Positions 21,794 through 32,154 of a stretch of DNA of 64,000 nucleotides are shown piece after piece. A model generated the notes under the pieces. It searched no databases and had not been told where the DNA came from. It saw nothing but the letters and a program-made list of their open reading frames with translations. Position 1 is the first letter of the stretch. Each line of letters starts with the position of its first letter. Source of the stretch: Apoderus coryli (Eukaryota > Arthropoda > Insecta > Coleoptera > Attelabidae); the NCBI GenBank assembly GCA_911728435.2, contig OU452205.1, positions 9,740,260 to 9,804,259 on the forward strand, given 5' to 3'. The position numbers and the translations under genes were made by a program.

Positions 21794-23179
21794 TTCAAGA
21801 AATTGAGTTTTATTTACAACAAATATCATAATCATATAAATAACATCTGATATCAAGGATAACCAATTTTTCAATATCGTGTCTGTTAATGTCTTATGGC
21901 ATGAATTTAAACCAAATTAAAATATTGAACCTGACTTATGCTAATCCATCCTTTTGTTATACGCATTTAATACCCCCCGATTATAACGATGTCGAGGCTA
22001 ACATCAACATAGATATGAAAATTAAAGGGCATAAACTTTACGTTTGTACGCATATGACGATTGTTGAATTAATGGAAGACTACCTTTCTATGAATTTAAA
22101 TGGAGCATTTTTTTAGATATTTGCCTCTACTGGCTTTTAATTGTAATGTTAGATTAAGGATAATATACAGGTCGATGGTAAATAAGACGTTTTGCAAAAA
22201 CTAAGCATTACTCTTCATTACTCAGTACAATACGGTTTATCACTCTATAATGTTGTTGATACATGAAACGTATATCATCATATTTTTGGATTCCTTAGGT
22301 GTTGTAGAGTATTTTGTCCAAACACTTCTCTATACCTATCCCCCAAACCCAATTATCATTACCGCCTTCCCTGATGTTATTATCCCTGCATCACATAATG
22401 TTAGGGTTGAATCTCAGCACGTTGTTTTTGTCCTTTTACTTTCGCCTAAGTTCCAGCATTAAATTTATCCCTCTCTCATTATTTGGGTGTTTTATAGCTG
22501 CATTTATGGCTCCACCCAAAACTAAGTTTAATCGCCATAGAAATTTACTTTTCATTTAATTGCGTGCAATTTTCAACATGGTACATCTGCATTACAATGG
22601 AAATAAAAAAAAAACGCAACGGAAAATATTGATTGGAGTTAATAATAATTTTACGAATTTTTGCCAACAGGAAAATCTGTCTGTGTTTCTAATTATTCTA
22701 CTTTGTTGTTCAAATATGGCGAATATTTATTCATGATTACTGAGTCATATAGATATGCTAAATGGACAAAATCGCCTTGTGTTGATTTTAAGACCTAGCT
22801 TCCAGCAGCTTGTAACCGACTCGCTCATATCGTCGAATATTGTACGTATATCTCGAACAGGCTTCTGAATTCTGAACCCGTCTAATTCTAACTCAATTCC
22901 GACTTGTCAAACAAGACTCATAAAAAACTTCACAATAAAATAGTTATGTGTGTAAACCTGAAGTCAACATCCATACAACACTCAAACTCTTTGCAAACTT
23001 CTCTATTTGAATTTTCACTTATTCAAGATTGGTTTAAAAAAATAATAGAAACTTTTATTTAGTCGGACTGATTTACAACCGGGCTTGGAATTAAGGAGGA
23101 CAATTCTCTGTTGATTGTTATAGTTGTCACATTTAAATTATCCGCATTATAAGAAATTTTAATTCGACTGTCCTTCGCA

Positions 23180-23430
23180 ATTAGCAATATTTGCCATGTA
23201 TACGCAGCACATCACTGTAAAGCTTGGCAATCCTCCGCCAGTTATCTCACCATATTGATAACGACCTGTGAAATATGATCTAAGCATCTGAGAATGAAGA
23301 ATTGAATATAGAATCTTATGGTCTATAGTATCAAAAGCTCATGAACATTCAAGCAGAATGAAGTCGAATGTTTTGCCTGTATCTTCATCATGAAGAAATC
23401 ACGAGGAGATATAAGAACAAGACTTCCATA
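23180..23430 (-). pseudogene. LINE reverse transcriptase fragment
   Basis: The minus strand encodes AFDTIDHKILYSILHSQMLR followed by SYFTGRYQ, the palm-domain block of non-LTR retrotransposon reverse transcriptases (SKAFDTIDHKIL type, with its first catalytic aspartate). An in-frame stop precedes AFDT. Neither the YADD block nor endonuclease can be found nearby. The clade is not assignable from so short a piece. Confidence 0.65.
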
Positions 23431-24626
23431 TCATGTGAATCATATTAACTTATACAGTGACGCCTCAACAGCATCACTTTGGCCATCAAGAACAAAATCC
23501 AAAGTTTTCTGATTACTTATGAATAATACAGTAAATTATTAGCAGAAACAAAGTATTTAGAAAACTCTAAGAAATGGTTATTGGTATCATCCGGTGCATT
23601 TACATTTATAGCAAGGGTAGATGAATACCTTGTGTAGGCTGAATGACTTCGGTCAATGGCCTTGTCGGGTTTTGTACCAATAAATTACGTTTTATTATTA
23701 TGATTTTACCTTGTGCGTTTTTTATAAATGCCGAGGCTAGATCGCTTTTGCCAGAGAATTCTAGTATCAATTCTATTTTTATGAACTGTGAAATCTCTTC
23801 TTTCTGGCGTTGGCTGCGTGGGTGTGAGGTTTTCTAGTTGGTTATAATATATCTAGTGTGCGCTCAGTTTTGTTCTATTTGTATTTACAACAAGCTCTAT
23901 TTTGATCATTCTTCTTATGACATCTCTGTCATCCAAAGCTGATTAACTGTCCTGGATTGAAATACCCTTAAAGGCGCCAACGTATCAAATTTACCCACAA
24001 CAATTTATTCGTTATAAACTTTTATAGTTTTGAATTAATGCAATTGAGAGAAAATATTTCAGCAGAAAGCGTTAAGAGTTAAAACTTAACAAATCTAGAC
24101 GAGTTATTAGTTGCAGACTCCTTATAATAATAGTTTTACTTCTTTAATTTCAAACAAAAATAGTCGAAATGTACACGAACATGATAAAATTTAAATTTTT
24201 CGCTTAAGAGTAGCTAAATATGTTAATATAATACAACATTAATTAATTTGTGTAGAAGCCATAGCCGTGTATAAAAAACTCATTTAGTTAATTCATAATT
24301 TAAATGTATAAACTTCACTTCCGCTTCAACTTCTATAAAACTAACTGAAACAAATTGATAAATAATCTGAAAGCTAAATTTTAAACATATAACATATACT
24401 TCCAACTTTCATTTTATAGTATACATACAGTGAGCACTAAAAGGCACGCATAAATTTGATAAAACTTGAAGGTAAAATTTTTGGAATAAACGCTTGCACA
24501 TTTCACGCTTAGTTTTTAATGTGTAGTAGATAAACGTTATTCCATATGTTTTTCTTATAATTTGTTCTAATATCTAATAAGGAGAGAAAGAATAAATCGA
24601 TACATTTCTTGCATCTCTATGACCCA

Positions 24627-24733
24627 GTTCATTGAACTTTTTTTATTAATATTGAAAATGTAGCCAGTCTGCACATATTGGGTTCATTGAACTTTTCTAT
24701 TATTATTGAAATTGTAGCCCGTCTGGTGAGGAC
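24627..24733. repeat. 54-bp imperfect tandem duplication
   Basis: GTTCATTGAACTTTT...ATTGAAAATGTAGCCAGTCTG is followed directly by a second copy ending TTGAAATTGTAGCCCGTCTGG. The copies differ by a few substitutions and short indels. Confidence 0.7.
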
Positions 24734-25070
24734 GGTAAAAAATCAATATTCGAATGGCAAATGTGTCAACATGTGTTAACTTGTTTTGTGTAAAAATTAG
24801 CAGTTTTTTTAGATAAAATAATGTTCTAATATTTCTTATATTTATAAAAGGATGTGTTTGGCGACATCTAGTTTTTTTTTTCGTTGGTTGGTAGTACGCC
24901 GAGTGAACAACAGTTCCTATATCGGCTGCCTGGGAGGTCTCTGACCCCATAAAGCAACTACCAACACATAGACGCGCCGATACTCCCTTAAGCGGGATCG
25001 CATATATTTGAAATGGGCTTGTTTAACAAAACAAGACTTAAAATCCGAGAGTTTGTCTGTCAACCACTAT

Positions 25071-25143
25071 ACTTTCACCAGACGGCCGTTTCGTCGATAC
25101 ACTGATGAGTCGTGGATCGACGAAACGGCCGTCTGGTCAAAGT
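25071..25143 (+). ncRNA. hammerhead motif within a head-to-head hairpin
   Basis: The plus strand has a canonical core: CTGATGA (25102-25108), helix II GTCG-TGGAT-CGAC, GAAA, helix III ACG-GC-CGT, C (cleavage after 25133). The segment is also a 73-bp palindrome (ACTTTCACCAGACGGCCG on the left, its mirror on the right). The natural helix I partner ACCA of TGGT now lies 21 nt upstream of CTGATGA, separated by an inverted copy of the GAAACGGCCGTC part. It looks like two opposed copies fused at their centre. Folding as one ribozyme would compete with the long hairpin. Confidence 0.55.
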
Positions 25144-25832
25144 AAATCTATTGTGTAATGTGTGGATTTATTGAGTAAAATGTGCTGGAATATGTTTATG
25201 GTGAAAATCTTCAAATAAAGTGTGGCATCACCGAATTTCTCATATTTTCTTGATTGTTGCCAGATTTTGAATGAATTGAATTGCATAAAATAAAAATAAT
25301 AAGGAATTTTTTCAATAACCAAAATATTTTAATCTTGGGGAAATTAATTGTGTGTTTGAATAAGTATTGTCGGGTGTAAATAGAATTCGGATGAATTACG
25401 GTATTGCGCGAATAATGAGTACAGCCTTGCATTGTAAGTTGTTTAAGCGAATAGATTCCATAAAAATAACATACACATCTCTTTTCTTTTCTAATGACAT
25501 TACTTTAATCAAAAAAGCAGAGAATAATAACTATAGATAAGAAGGGTCAGTAGACGCTAAAAACGGCATCGACTCGTCGCAATCCCAGCCACATTCTGGC
25601 CCGCTACTATATATACTATAAGATACTATACTATAACAATAAGCGGCGGTGAATTGCTTTTAAGACAGAGGTAACAAAGGTGCCGACACGAGGTGAAGTA
25701 ACTGGATATAAACTGTGGAAAAAAGTGACGATTTGGGAACTATCTTAAAAATGTTTCCCTTCAATGAACGTATGTTAAAACATATGGCATATTGACACTT
25801 GTTTTGTTTGTCAGAAATCCGTGCCTAACTTT

Positions 25833-25864
25833 ACCCTGTTTTCGTTGAAGATTAGAGTGAATAA
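25833..25864. repeat. 32-bp exact repeat, copy 1
   Basis: ACCCTGTTTTCGTTGAAGAT followed by TAGAGTGAATAA is repeated without change at 29263-29294. Both copies adjoin LINE reverse transcriptase fragments in the same orientation. Confidence 0.75.
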
Positions 25865-25869
25865 GATAG

Positions 25870-26945
25870 CTAGCGTTTTATTAAGGAAGGAAAGTCCACT
25901 GCAGACGCAATCTCTTATTTAACTCAAAAGGTCAACGCGTCCATGGTAAATGGCAAGCCCGCTATTGGCATATTTTTACATCTTGCAAAGGCTTTCGATA
26001 GCGTAAACCACTCAAAATTGATGGAGTGTCTAGAGAGAGCGGGTGTGCGAGGTAAAGCGTATCAATTGATACAATGCTACTCATCTGACAGAAAGCAGTT
26101 CGTTCAGATAGACCGAGTAGTTAGTGATGAATGCATAGTCAATTATACGGCGTTCTTCAAGGATCTGTATTAGGACCAATTTTTTTAAATTTATATATCA
26201 ATTCATTGCTATCTCTTTCTAGTTGTGGTCAAATTATAAGTTTTGCAGGTGATACGGTGATATTTTATAGTGGATGGTGATAATTGAGAGAATCTCAAAG
26301 TTAACGTTGATAGAGGTTTAAAATTAGTTAAAACTCATTTTGATTCAAAAAAATTAACTATAAATTTTTCAAAAACATAGTATATAGATAGCATTTGTAG
26401 CACAAAAAAAAATATGGACCAAAGTTTTCTAAGCTGACTGTTAGTTTCAATGGAAGCATTTTTGAAATTTCCGAGGCTGAGAATTTGAAGTATCTTGGGG
26501 TTTACATCGATAACCACTTACGTTGGGATGTACATATATCAAAAGTATCTAATGCTCTGCGTAGCCTTATTTATCGATTTAAGTTTTTAGACAATTTGTT
26601 GACTCTAAACGCATGAAAGAAATATATCATGCACGTATATAGGATCTCGTCTACGGTGCGGTATTCTTGCGTGGGGTGGAACGACACAGAATTATTTAAA
26701 AGAATTGGATATTTTGCAAAAACTCTATCTGAAAATTCTATTAAACAAACCAAGTGATTTTGTATATTTGGATGCCCAGGTGCTTGATGTTCGTCAGCTT
26801 TATTTTGAATGTGTTTGTTTGTGTTTTTTTAGAAACAGGAACTATTTTTCGCTTATTGATCATGATTATCAGACACGCGCGAGAGCTGACCGAATGTATA
26901 TCTTACCATCGAGTTCTCATACATTTTTGACGCGTCGTTTCATCT
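25870..26945 (+). pseudogene. LINE ORF2 reverse transcriptase relic
   Basis: The frame shows FLHLAKAFDSVNHSKLMECL near 25973-26030 (first palm block) and RKQFVQIDRVV. After a frameshift comes YGVLQGSVLGPIF near 26145-26190, with FAGDT near 26245 in place of YADDT, so the second catalytic block is mutated. Further on are NLKYLGVYIDNHLRWDVHI (about 26485-26535) and the C-terminal part VLDVRQLYFECVCLCFF with YQTRARADR (26780-26905). The order is that of a non-LTR retrotransposon ORF2 C-terminal half. Upstream endonuclease is missing. A decayed hammerhead follows about 90 bp after the last recognisable residue. Confidence 0.8.
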
Positions 26946-27033
26946 AAAATCACAAATATATTTCTAAACTCCAATAAAATAGTCGTTTGATGTATAAGAA
27001 ATCTCTGTAAAGGTTTCACTTGAATATTGTTGG

Positions 27034-27074
27034 CCAGTGATGATGAGACTGGTCTAGTCTGGAAACATGTATGG
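27034..27074 (+). repeat. decayed hammerhead motif at LINE 3' side
   Basis: Reads GCCA, GTGATGA (first core C changed to G), T, helix II GAGACT-GGTCT-AGTCT(G), GAAA, ACATGTA, TGG. All helices still pair, so only the core substitution should disable it. Confidence 0.5.
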
Positions 27075-28299
27075 AGATTAGATTGAAAATTGAGTGTAGA
27101 TTCCATTTTTATTTTAATTACTGATATTTTTTATTGTTAAAATTTCGTTAGTTTTAACTTTCTTGTCAATGGTGGCAAATTAGACAGTTTCCCGGTTGTT
27201 TACTGTTTAATAATGTTTTGATACTAGGATGTCTGAGCCTACGGTAAGCACAAAAATGTAGAGAATTGAGTTTTCCGAAATTTTAATGTATAATAATCCA
27301 TTTTTCATTCGCAGAATATATTTTCCGACTAGCCGACATTTTGTCTGAATGACGTCCTGTGGGGAACAGATAAAACTGTCGCTACTGGTCTTCCATAATT
27401 CCAAATTGGACTATTGAAGCTCACACGCCGTATCGTCAGTCTGTCCATGTTTGGGTAGCCGTTGTGAATGACAGATTTACAGAACCATAAAATGTTCCTT
27501 TTAAATATTATCGAATTTATGGACGACTTTTGGTCGTCATTGTATATTATCATGTGAGTAATTATATTCAACTCAAGTTATACAAACATTGCATTTCTAA
27601 TTTCATAAAGTTTTTGTGTGGCTTTGAGAAAGTTGCTGTCTAAAAAAGTTTAAAGAAGTGAAATAGTTATCGGAGATTTCCATTCTTCATACAAAACTCA
27701 ACTTCAACTTTTAGCAACTTCAACAGTGTTGAAAGTGTGACGTCCTTCTCCAGTGTGACAGAAATTCATTATATATATTATAATATTATGTTGATTCGAG
27801 CAGCTATGTCTTTCAACTAAATTATTCCGGGAGGCTTGAATGCCACGGTTTTTGTTCGTTTTCTTTCAACAGATCTATGTCCCGTTTATATTATTGAATT
27901 CTAACTTGTTTTACGTTGTTAAACAGACCCAGGTTGTGGTTAAGACGACATATCTTTCAGAAAAATAAAGTTCCATTTGAAATAGCAGTCAAAAATTTTT
28001 GTGTGCAAATCCAATTTCCTATTTACCCATGAAATAAACCTTCAGTGATTCTAAGACGAAACGTTTAGATAAAAAACGGATAAAATATTGCTAAAACTTA
28101 TTGTCTGGCAACCACATTAATTCTCTATCTATGTACGAGGCAATATTTGAACATATAGCAAAAAAGTATGATATCAACTTCTATTATTTTCAATAAAACA
28201 CCTCTGCTCTCTTCTCGGTGTGGCCACCACCAAATATAAAACACCTTATGTAATAACCCATCCTTCTAACTTTCAAATTTATTAAAACCTTGACGCTAG

Positions 28300-29290
28300 A
28301 GAAATATGACTTTATCTATTTATTGATTTGATTAAGGTTTTCGATACAATCAGCCACGAAAAATTGTTCAGTATCCTTGAAAATATTGGAATTGGGATAG
28401 ACCTATCATGTAAACATAATAAGTAATCGGAAGTAATTGCACAAGTGCATCAAATTACCGATAATTTTACATGACAGCGTGTTGTCTAAAAACTGCATGA
28501 GTGAATTTTCATATTTTGGAGAAAGAGTCCGACACCGAAGGTGGAGGAGTCTTAACAAAATATGAAAATGCCCGAATGTAGTTTTTCCAAGACAACACGC
28601 TCGAATGCAAAATTATCTGGTTATTTTGATGCACGAGTGTAATTCGGGGGAATATTTTCCGAAAACAAATACTGTCGCCACACGTATTGTCTTTTGTGTT
28701 TGGAGTTCTTTGGTTCGCTTTCCATCACTTTATTTTCTATAATTCCCAATGAATCACATCCGAAACGAGACATTTTTAAAAATATTTTTTGACTTTACTT
28801 GTCAAACTGATTTTATTTTTAATTATCATGGATTCACAATGAGATTACCGTGGATACGTAAACAGTGCAATTATCGCAGTGCTCTTTCGGTTTCTACAGT
28901 GCAGTTACCGCTGTAATCAATCGATAATTGCACTCCTCTCATAGGATTTTTTACACATGAGGGAAATATTCCCTGAGTAATTATTACGTATGGTGTTCCT
29001 CAAAGGACTGTCCTGGGACAGACCATTTTTATCATATTTGGCAATGGTCACTTATCCGGCAAGTGATATCATCAGGTTTATTCATGACAGTCACTTTTTT
29101 AAATGGATATAATCTGTAACAGTTTGAAAGCAGAAGTTGAGGAACTATCTTATCCGAAGTGTGATGAGTAATTTCAAGTATTTCAAAAAGAAAAAAATTA
29201 TATTTGGCAAGATTTATATTGATACAAGAACGATTTCTACTTTTATGCTCTACCCTACCTGAACCCTGTTTTCGTTGAAGATTAGAGTGA
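28300..29290 (+). pseudogene. LINE reverse transcriptase relic split by a foldback insertion
   Basis: At 28310-28400 the plus strand reads LYLFIDLIKVFDTISHEKLF, then SILENIGIG, the first palm block of a LINE reverse transcriptase. The next block, YGVPQRTVLGQTIFIIF, appears only at about 28990-29040, after which frames decay. The intervening 28415-28985 is non-coding and contains a palindrome, so an insertion splits the gene. The 32-bp repeat at 29263 follows. Confidence 0.7.
28420..28655. repeat. palindromic foldback inserted in a LINE
   Basis: The arms pair AAGTGCATCAAATTACCG...GCGTGTTGTCT with AGACAACACGCTCG...TTTTGATGCACGAGTGTAATT. The inner arms share TTTTCATATTTTG. The centre reads CACCGAAGGTGGAGGAG. 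Several single-base differences between arms date it as old. Confidence 0.65.
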
Positions 29291-29294
29291 ATAA
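29263..29294. repeat. 32-bp exact repeat, copy 2
   Basis: Identical to 25833-25864. See that entry for the shared context. Confidence 0.75.
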
Positions 29295-29437
29295 AAGTTT
29301 TATTTTAATATATGATATTATAATAGAAGCGGATATTAGAGACAATTTATTCGCAAACTTATATTATTTAAATAAAAGAAAACAAACAAAAACTTTCAAA
29401 GTCAACTCCACACAATATTTAATTCAAATATGAAAAT

Positions 29438-29474
29438 GGAAACTAGTTTCGGCTTAACCTCCCATCATCAGTCC
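29438..29474 (-). ncRNA. candidate type I hammerhead ribozyme (tandem copy 1)
   Basis: Minus strand: GGA, CTGATGA, T, helix II weakened to GG...CC (GGGAGGTTAAGCC), GAAA, helix III ACT-AGT, T (cleavage), TCC. Helix I is GGA/TCC, 3 bp. One base change from copy 2 (GGC to GGG) costs a helix II pair. Confidence 0.55.
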
Positions 29475-29601
29475 TATAATAAAGATAAAAATGAACGCAT
29501 AAGAGAACAGAACTTCGCAAACTTATATTATTTAAATACAAGAAAACAAACAAAAACTTTCAAAGTCAACTCCATACAATATTTAATTAAATTATGAAAA
29601 T

Positions 29602-29638
29602 GGAAACTAGTTTCGGCTTAACATGCCATCATCAGTCC
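29602..29638 (-). ncRNA. candidate type I hammerhead ribozyme (tandem copy 2)
   Basis: Minus strand: GGA, CTGATGA, T, helix II GGC-ATGTTAA-GCC, GAAA, ACT-AGT, T, TCC. All core bases are intact and three helices pair. The palindromic ACTAGT could allow dimer folding, as proposed for short-helix-III hammerheads of retroelements. Confidence 0.65.
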
Positions 29639-29790
29639 GATAATAAAGATAAAAATGAACGCATAAGAGAACACAAAACGTAAAATGGACAACAAATTTG
29701 TACATTAGTTTATAGCTTACCAATTGACAAAACATATTTGTACTGTGTAATATCAAACTCTAAACAACACACCAAAACAACTCACAAACA

Positions 29791-29956
29791 AGAAAAGATC
29801 TTGTGTTGAGTGAATAAAAATCAGAATATTTAATTAATCAAAGGGCAAAAAAGAAAAAAACGTTAGTTTTCCTTTTTTGATGTACCTATTTGGAATTTAA
29901 GCTTAGATGAATTAAATATTCTGATTTTTATTTACTCAACACAAGAAGTTTTCTTT
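29791..29956. repeat. short inverted-repeat element
   Basis: CTTGTGTTGAGTGAATAAAA and ATCAGAATATTTAATT at 29800-29835 are mirrored at 29907-29945 with one mismatch, around a 70-nt centre. Outer AAGAAAA/TTTTCTT words extend the arms. Non-coding. Confidence 0.7.
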
Positions 29957-31526
29957 TATTTGAAACTGACACTCCACTTTGATGATGGACATTTTATTTC
30001 GTATTAGGTATATTATTTATCTTACTGGTTTTTTGTATCAGAAAAGTGTTGAGTTTGATCCGAAACAATGATTTGTCGTGCACTAAAGTTAAATGCTTAT
30101 TTTACTCATTTTATAACTTTAATAAAATTTGTTCGTCTAGGTAAAATGAATTAGCTCAATTATTTAATGGGCCACAGGTAATGTTAGTAAACGCGGTTTA
30201 ATTTAACTTAAACTTAAACTTGCTTAAAAGTAATAGGGTACGATCGATGAAGGATCTATAAAAACTTGATCACATTATTGACGATAAAAGGTTTAATTCA
30301 ATGAACTAAACGAAATGTGTTGCGATATATTTTATTGGACTGCCTAAGTGAAGATGATTTTTGTTGAATTTGTTGCGTAGACTTCGAAAGTCAACGTGGT
30401 AGATGTTACTCATTTAATACTATCATTTGTTCCTAATAAAAACTACAAATTTTAAATTGAAATGCAATAGTAAAAGTATAAATAATATACTAAATAAGAG
30501 TTTTGATATTATTGGAAATTTAATATGTTCAGTTCACAAACAATGCAAACAATAGGTAATAGATATGTTCTCGTTATCTCGTTAATGTTTTAACTTCAAT
30601 TATAAAATTGCTACGCAACAATGCTGAATAACTACAAGTATTCAGAGTTATTGATGGTCGTTATCTCTCTAAAATATTGTAACATTTCTGTCACTTTTGG
30701 TTATTCCGAAAATTGTTAACAACGTTATTTCAAATGAAATTCTCTATATGATTTGGTTTCAACACTTACCTATAATCTTTCCTCAATTGTTTATGAAAAT
30801 ACAATTTATTTAGGTAAAAAATAGGTTTTTGGAAAAAATGTAAGTACATAAATATTTGCAAAGTGTTTTCGAAAACTTGCTATAATAATAGCGGCAAAGA
30901 TATTGACGCATTAAGTTAGAAGGTGGTTACAAATTACTGTAGCATAACCTACTACTGTAAAAAGGCATACTTAAGTTCTTTTTATAAGACGAAGGACCCT
31001 GTACATTATCAGGCATTCTGAAAGAGTATTTTATCCCTCTGCCAGCATCACCCACATATTTGGGAATCAGCAAAGCTTCGAACGGTGGTTTTCAAGCGTT
31101 CGGATGCCATTTTGGTGTTTAACTATATAGATGTTCGACTGTATATGTTTTATTTAGTACTCAAAATTATTGGAACAACCATAATAATAATATTTTTGAT
31201 AGGCATAAATTAATAAAAATGTATATACATTTTGTTGATTTTGCTCAATGTCTCAAGTTATAAGACCACGCAATTTATCCACTTTCGTAATTCTGTTGGT
31301 TGGCCTCGAACTTCTTCATGTATTAACTTGTTTACAATAATTGGAATAATATTTACATCGTGAACTCGATAAGTTGCAAAAGCATAATTATTTTATTTTA
31401 GTAAAATAGTTCATATTTACGAGGAGTATGACATAATATGATGTAGAACAAAAACACGTTGGCTCCACAAAATTTAATTTATAATCACTTCCAAAATAGT
31501 GTCAATTCAGTCGACAGGACTCACAA

Positions 31527-31565
31527 ACCATACATGTTTCGACATATAATGTCATCATCAGTGGT
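31527..31565 (-). ncRNA. candidate type I hammerhead ribozyme (left arm)
   Basis: Minus strand: ACCA, CTGATGA, T, helix II GACA-TTATA-TGTC, GAAA, helix III ACA-TGT, A (cleavage), TGGT. Helix I ACCA/TGGT is a perfect 4 bp. All invariant bases are present apart from the added T before helix II. Confidence 0.7.
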
Positions 31566-31773
31566 AAAAACTGTAAATAAGAAATCTTAATGAAGTCATT
31601 TGAATTACACTTTGCGGAAATTGATTTCATTTGATAAGATAAATTAATTGGGGAATCAAATGAGAATCTCCAACCAAATGAGAATCTCCAATTGATTTAT
31701 TTTATCAAGTAAAATCAATTTCCGCAAAGTGTAATTCAAATGACTTCATTAAGATTTCTTATTTAGAGTTTTT

Positions 31774-31812
31774 ACCACTGATGATGACATTATTTGTCGA
31801 AACATGTATGGT
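31774..31812 (+). ncRNA. candidate type I hammerhead ribozyme (right arm)
   Basis: Plus strand: ACCA, CTGATGA, T, GACA-TTATT-TGTC, GAAA, ACA-TGT, A (cleavage after 31808), TGGT. It differs from the left-arm copy only in the helix II loop, so structure is conserved where sequence is free to change. Confidence 0.7.
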
Positions 31813-32001
31813 TTGTGAGTCCTGTCGATTGACTTGACACTATTTTGGAAGTGATTATAAATTAAATTTTGTGGAGTCGTCGTGATTTTGTTCTACATCA
31901 TAATTATTTTAGCTTATCTAATAAAAATACGCAAGCAAATTTTTCCAAACAGATTTAGCTTATAAAAAAGTCTGCTTCCTCACATACCTACCTATACATA
32001 C

Positions 32002-32154
32002 CTAAAATTCCCAGCCTGAAGTTCAACGTAACAACAACTACTTGTCCATAAGAAGCCAGCACACTGCCATCATAAGGATTACCGGAACTCCATTCGAACG
32101 AGTCACCATGGATATACACCATTACAGGAAAGGATCTGAAGTAATCGTCAGATG
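32002..32154 (-). CDS. neuroligin internal exon (upstream one of two)
   Basis: A 153-bp exon of the neuroligin cholinesterase-like domain. The peptide runs [20 protein letters not shown], then [20 protein letters not shown] and [39 protein letters not shown] is a signature of neuroligins; the HG is the oxyanion-loop region of the alpha/beta hydrolase fold. The acceptor on the minus strand is CTCATTTCAG (ending at 32155) and the donor TTTTAG|GTATGT (at 32001), both strong. It begins after one base of a codon and ends after one base (phase 1 to phase 1), so it could be skipped without frame change. The next exon, 2039-2242, completes the split glycine. No damage seen. Confidence 0.92.

Larger units (their letters stand above)
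29351..29678 (-). repeat. tandem dimer of a 164-bp hammerhead-bearing repeat
   Basis: Two copies (29351-29514 and 29515-29678) start TCGCAAACTTATATTATTT and end with GCATAAGAGAACA, about 93% alike by eye. Each carries one minus-strand hammerhead. Tandem monomers with type I hammerheads are the form known for retrozymes and ribozyme satellites. Upstream of each core on the plus strand (so 3' on the minus strand) is TGTGGAGTTGAC or a one-base variant. Confidence 0.8.
31438..31903. repeat. head-to-head inverted pair of hammerhead repeats
   Basis: Two arms of about 220 bp mirror each other from ATGATGTAGAACAAAA (left) to TTTTGTTCTACATCAT (right), with a 30-bp centre containing a short tandem AATGAGAATCTCC. 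Each arm carries a hammerhead facing outward on its own strand (31527-31565 minus; 31774-31812 plus), followed by TTTTGTGGAG. The layout matches inverted terminal repeats of Penelope-like elements without any coding region. Arm identity is high, suggesting youth. Confidence 0.8.
2243..32001 (-). other. large neuroligin intron (about 29.8 kb)
   Basis: The interval lies between two in-phase neuroligin exons: donor TTTTAG|GTATGT at 32001 and acceptor TTTCAG at 2243, both minus strand. It contains a complete ionotropic receptor gene on the opposite strand, an intact Crypton recombinase and many transposon relics listed separately. Stretches where I see no gene or clear element are about 6100-8470, 8570-9540, 9880-10440, 11930-12480, 15830-16800, 19800-21560, 21840-23170, 23440-24600, 27110-28300 and 30060-31430. 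They are AT-rich with scattered stops in all frames. Within 21430-21540 the words CACCCTGTAT and ACACCCTGTATA suggest decayed mariner-type ends. Confidence 0.8.
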
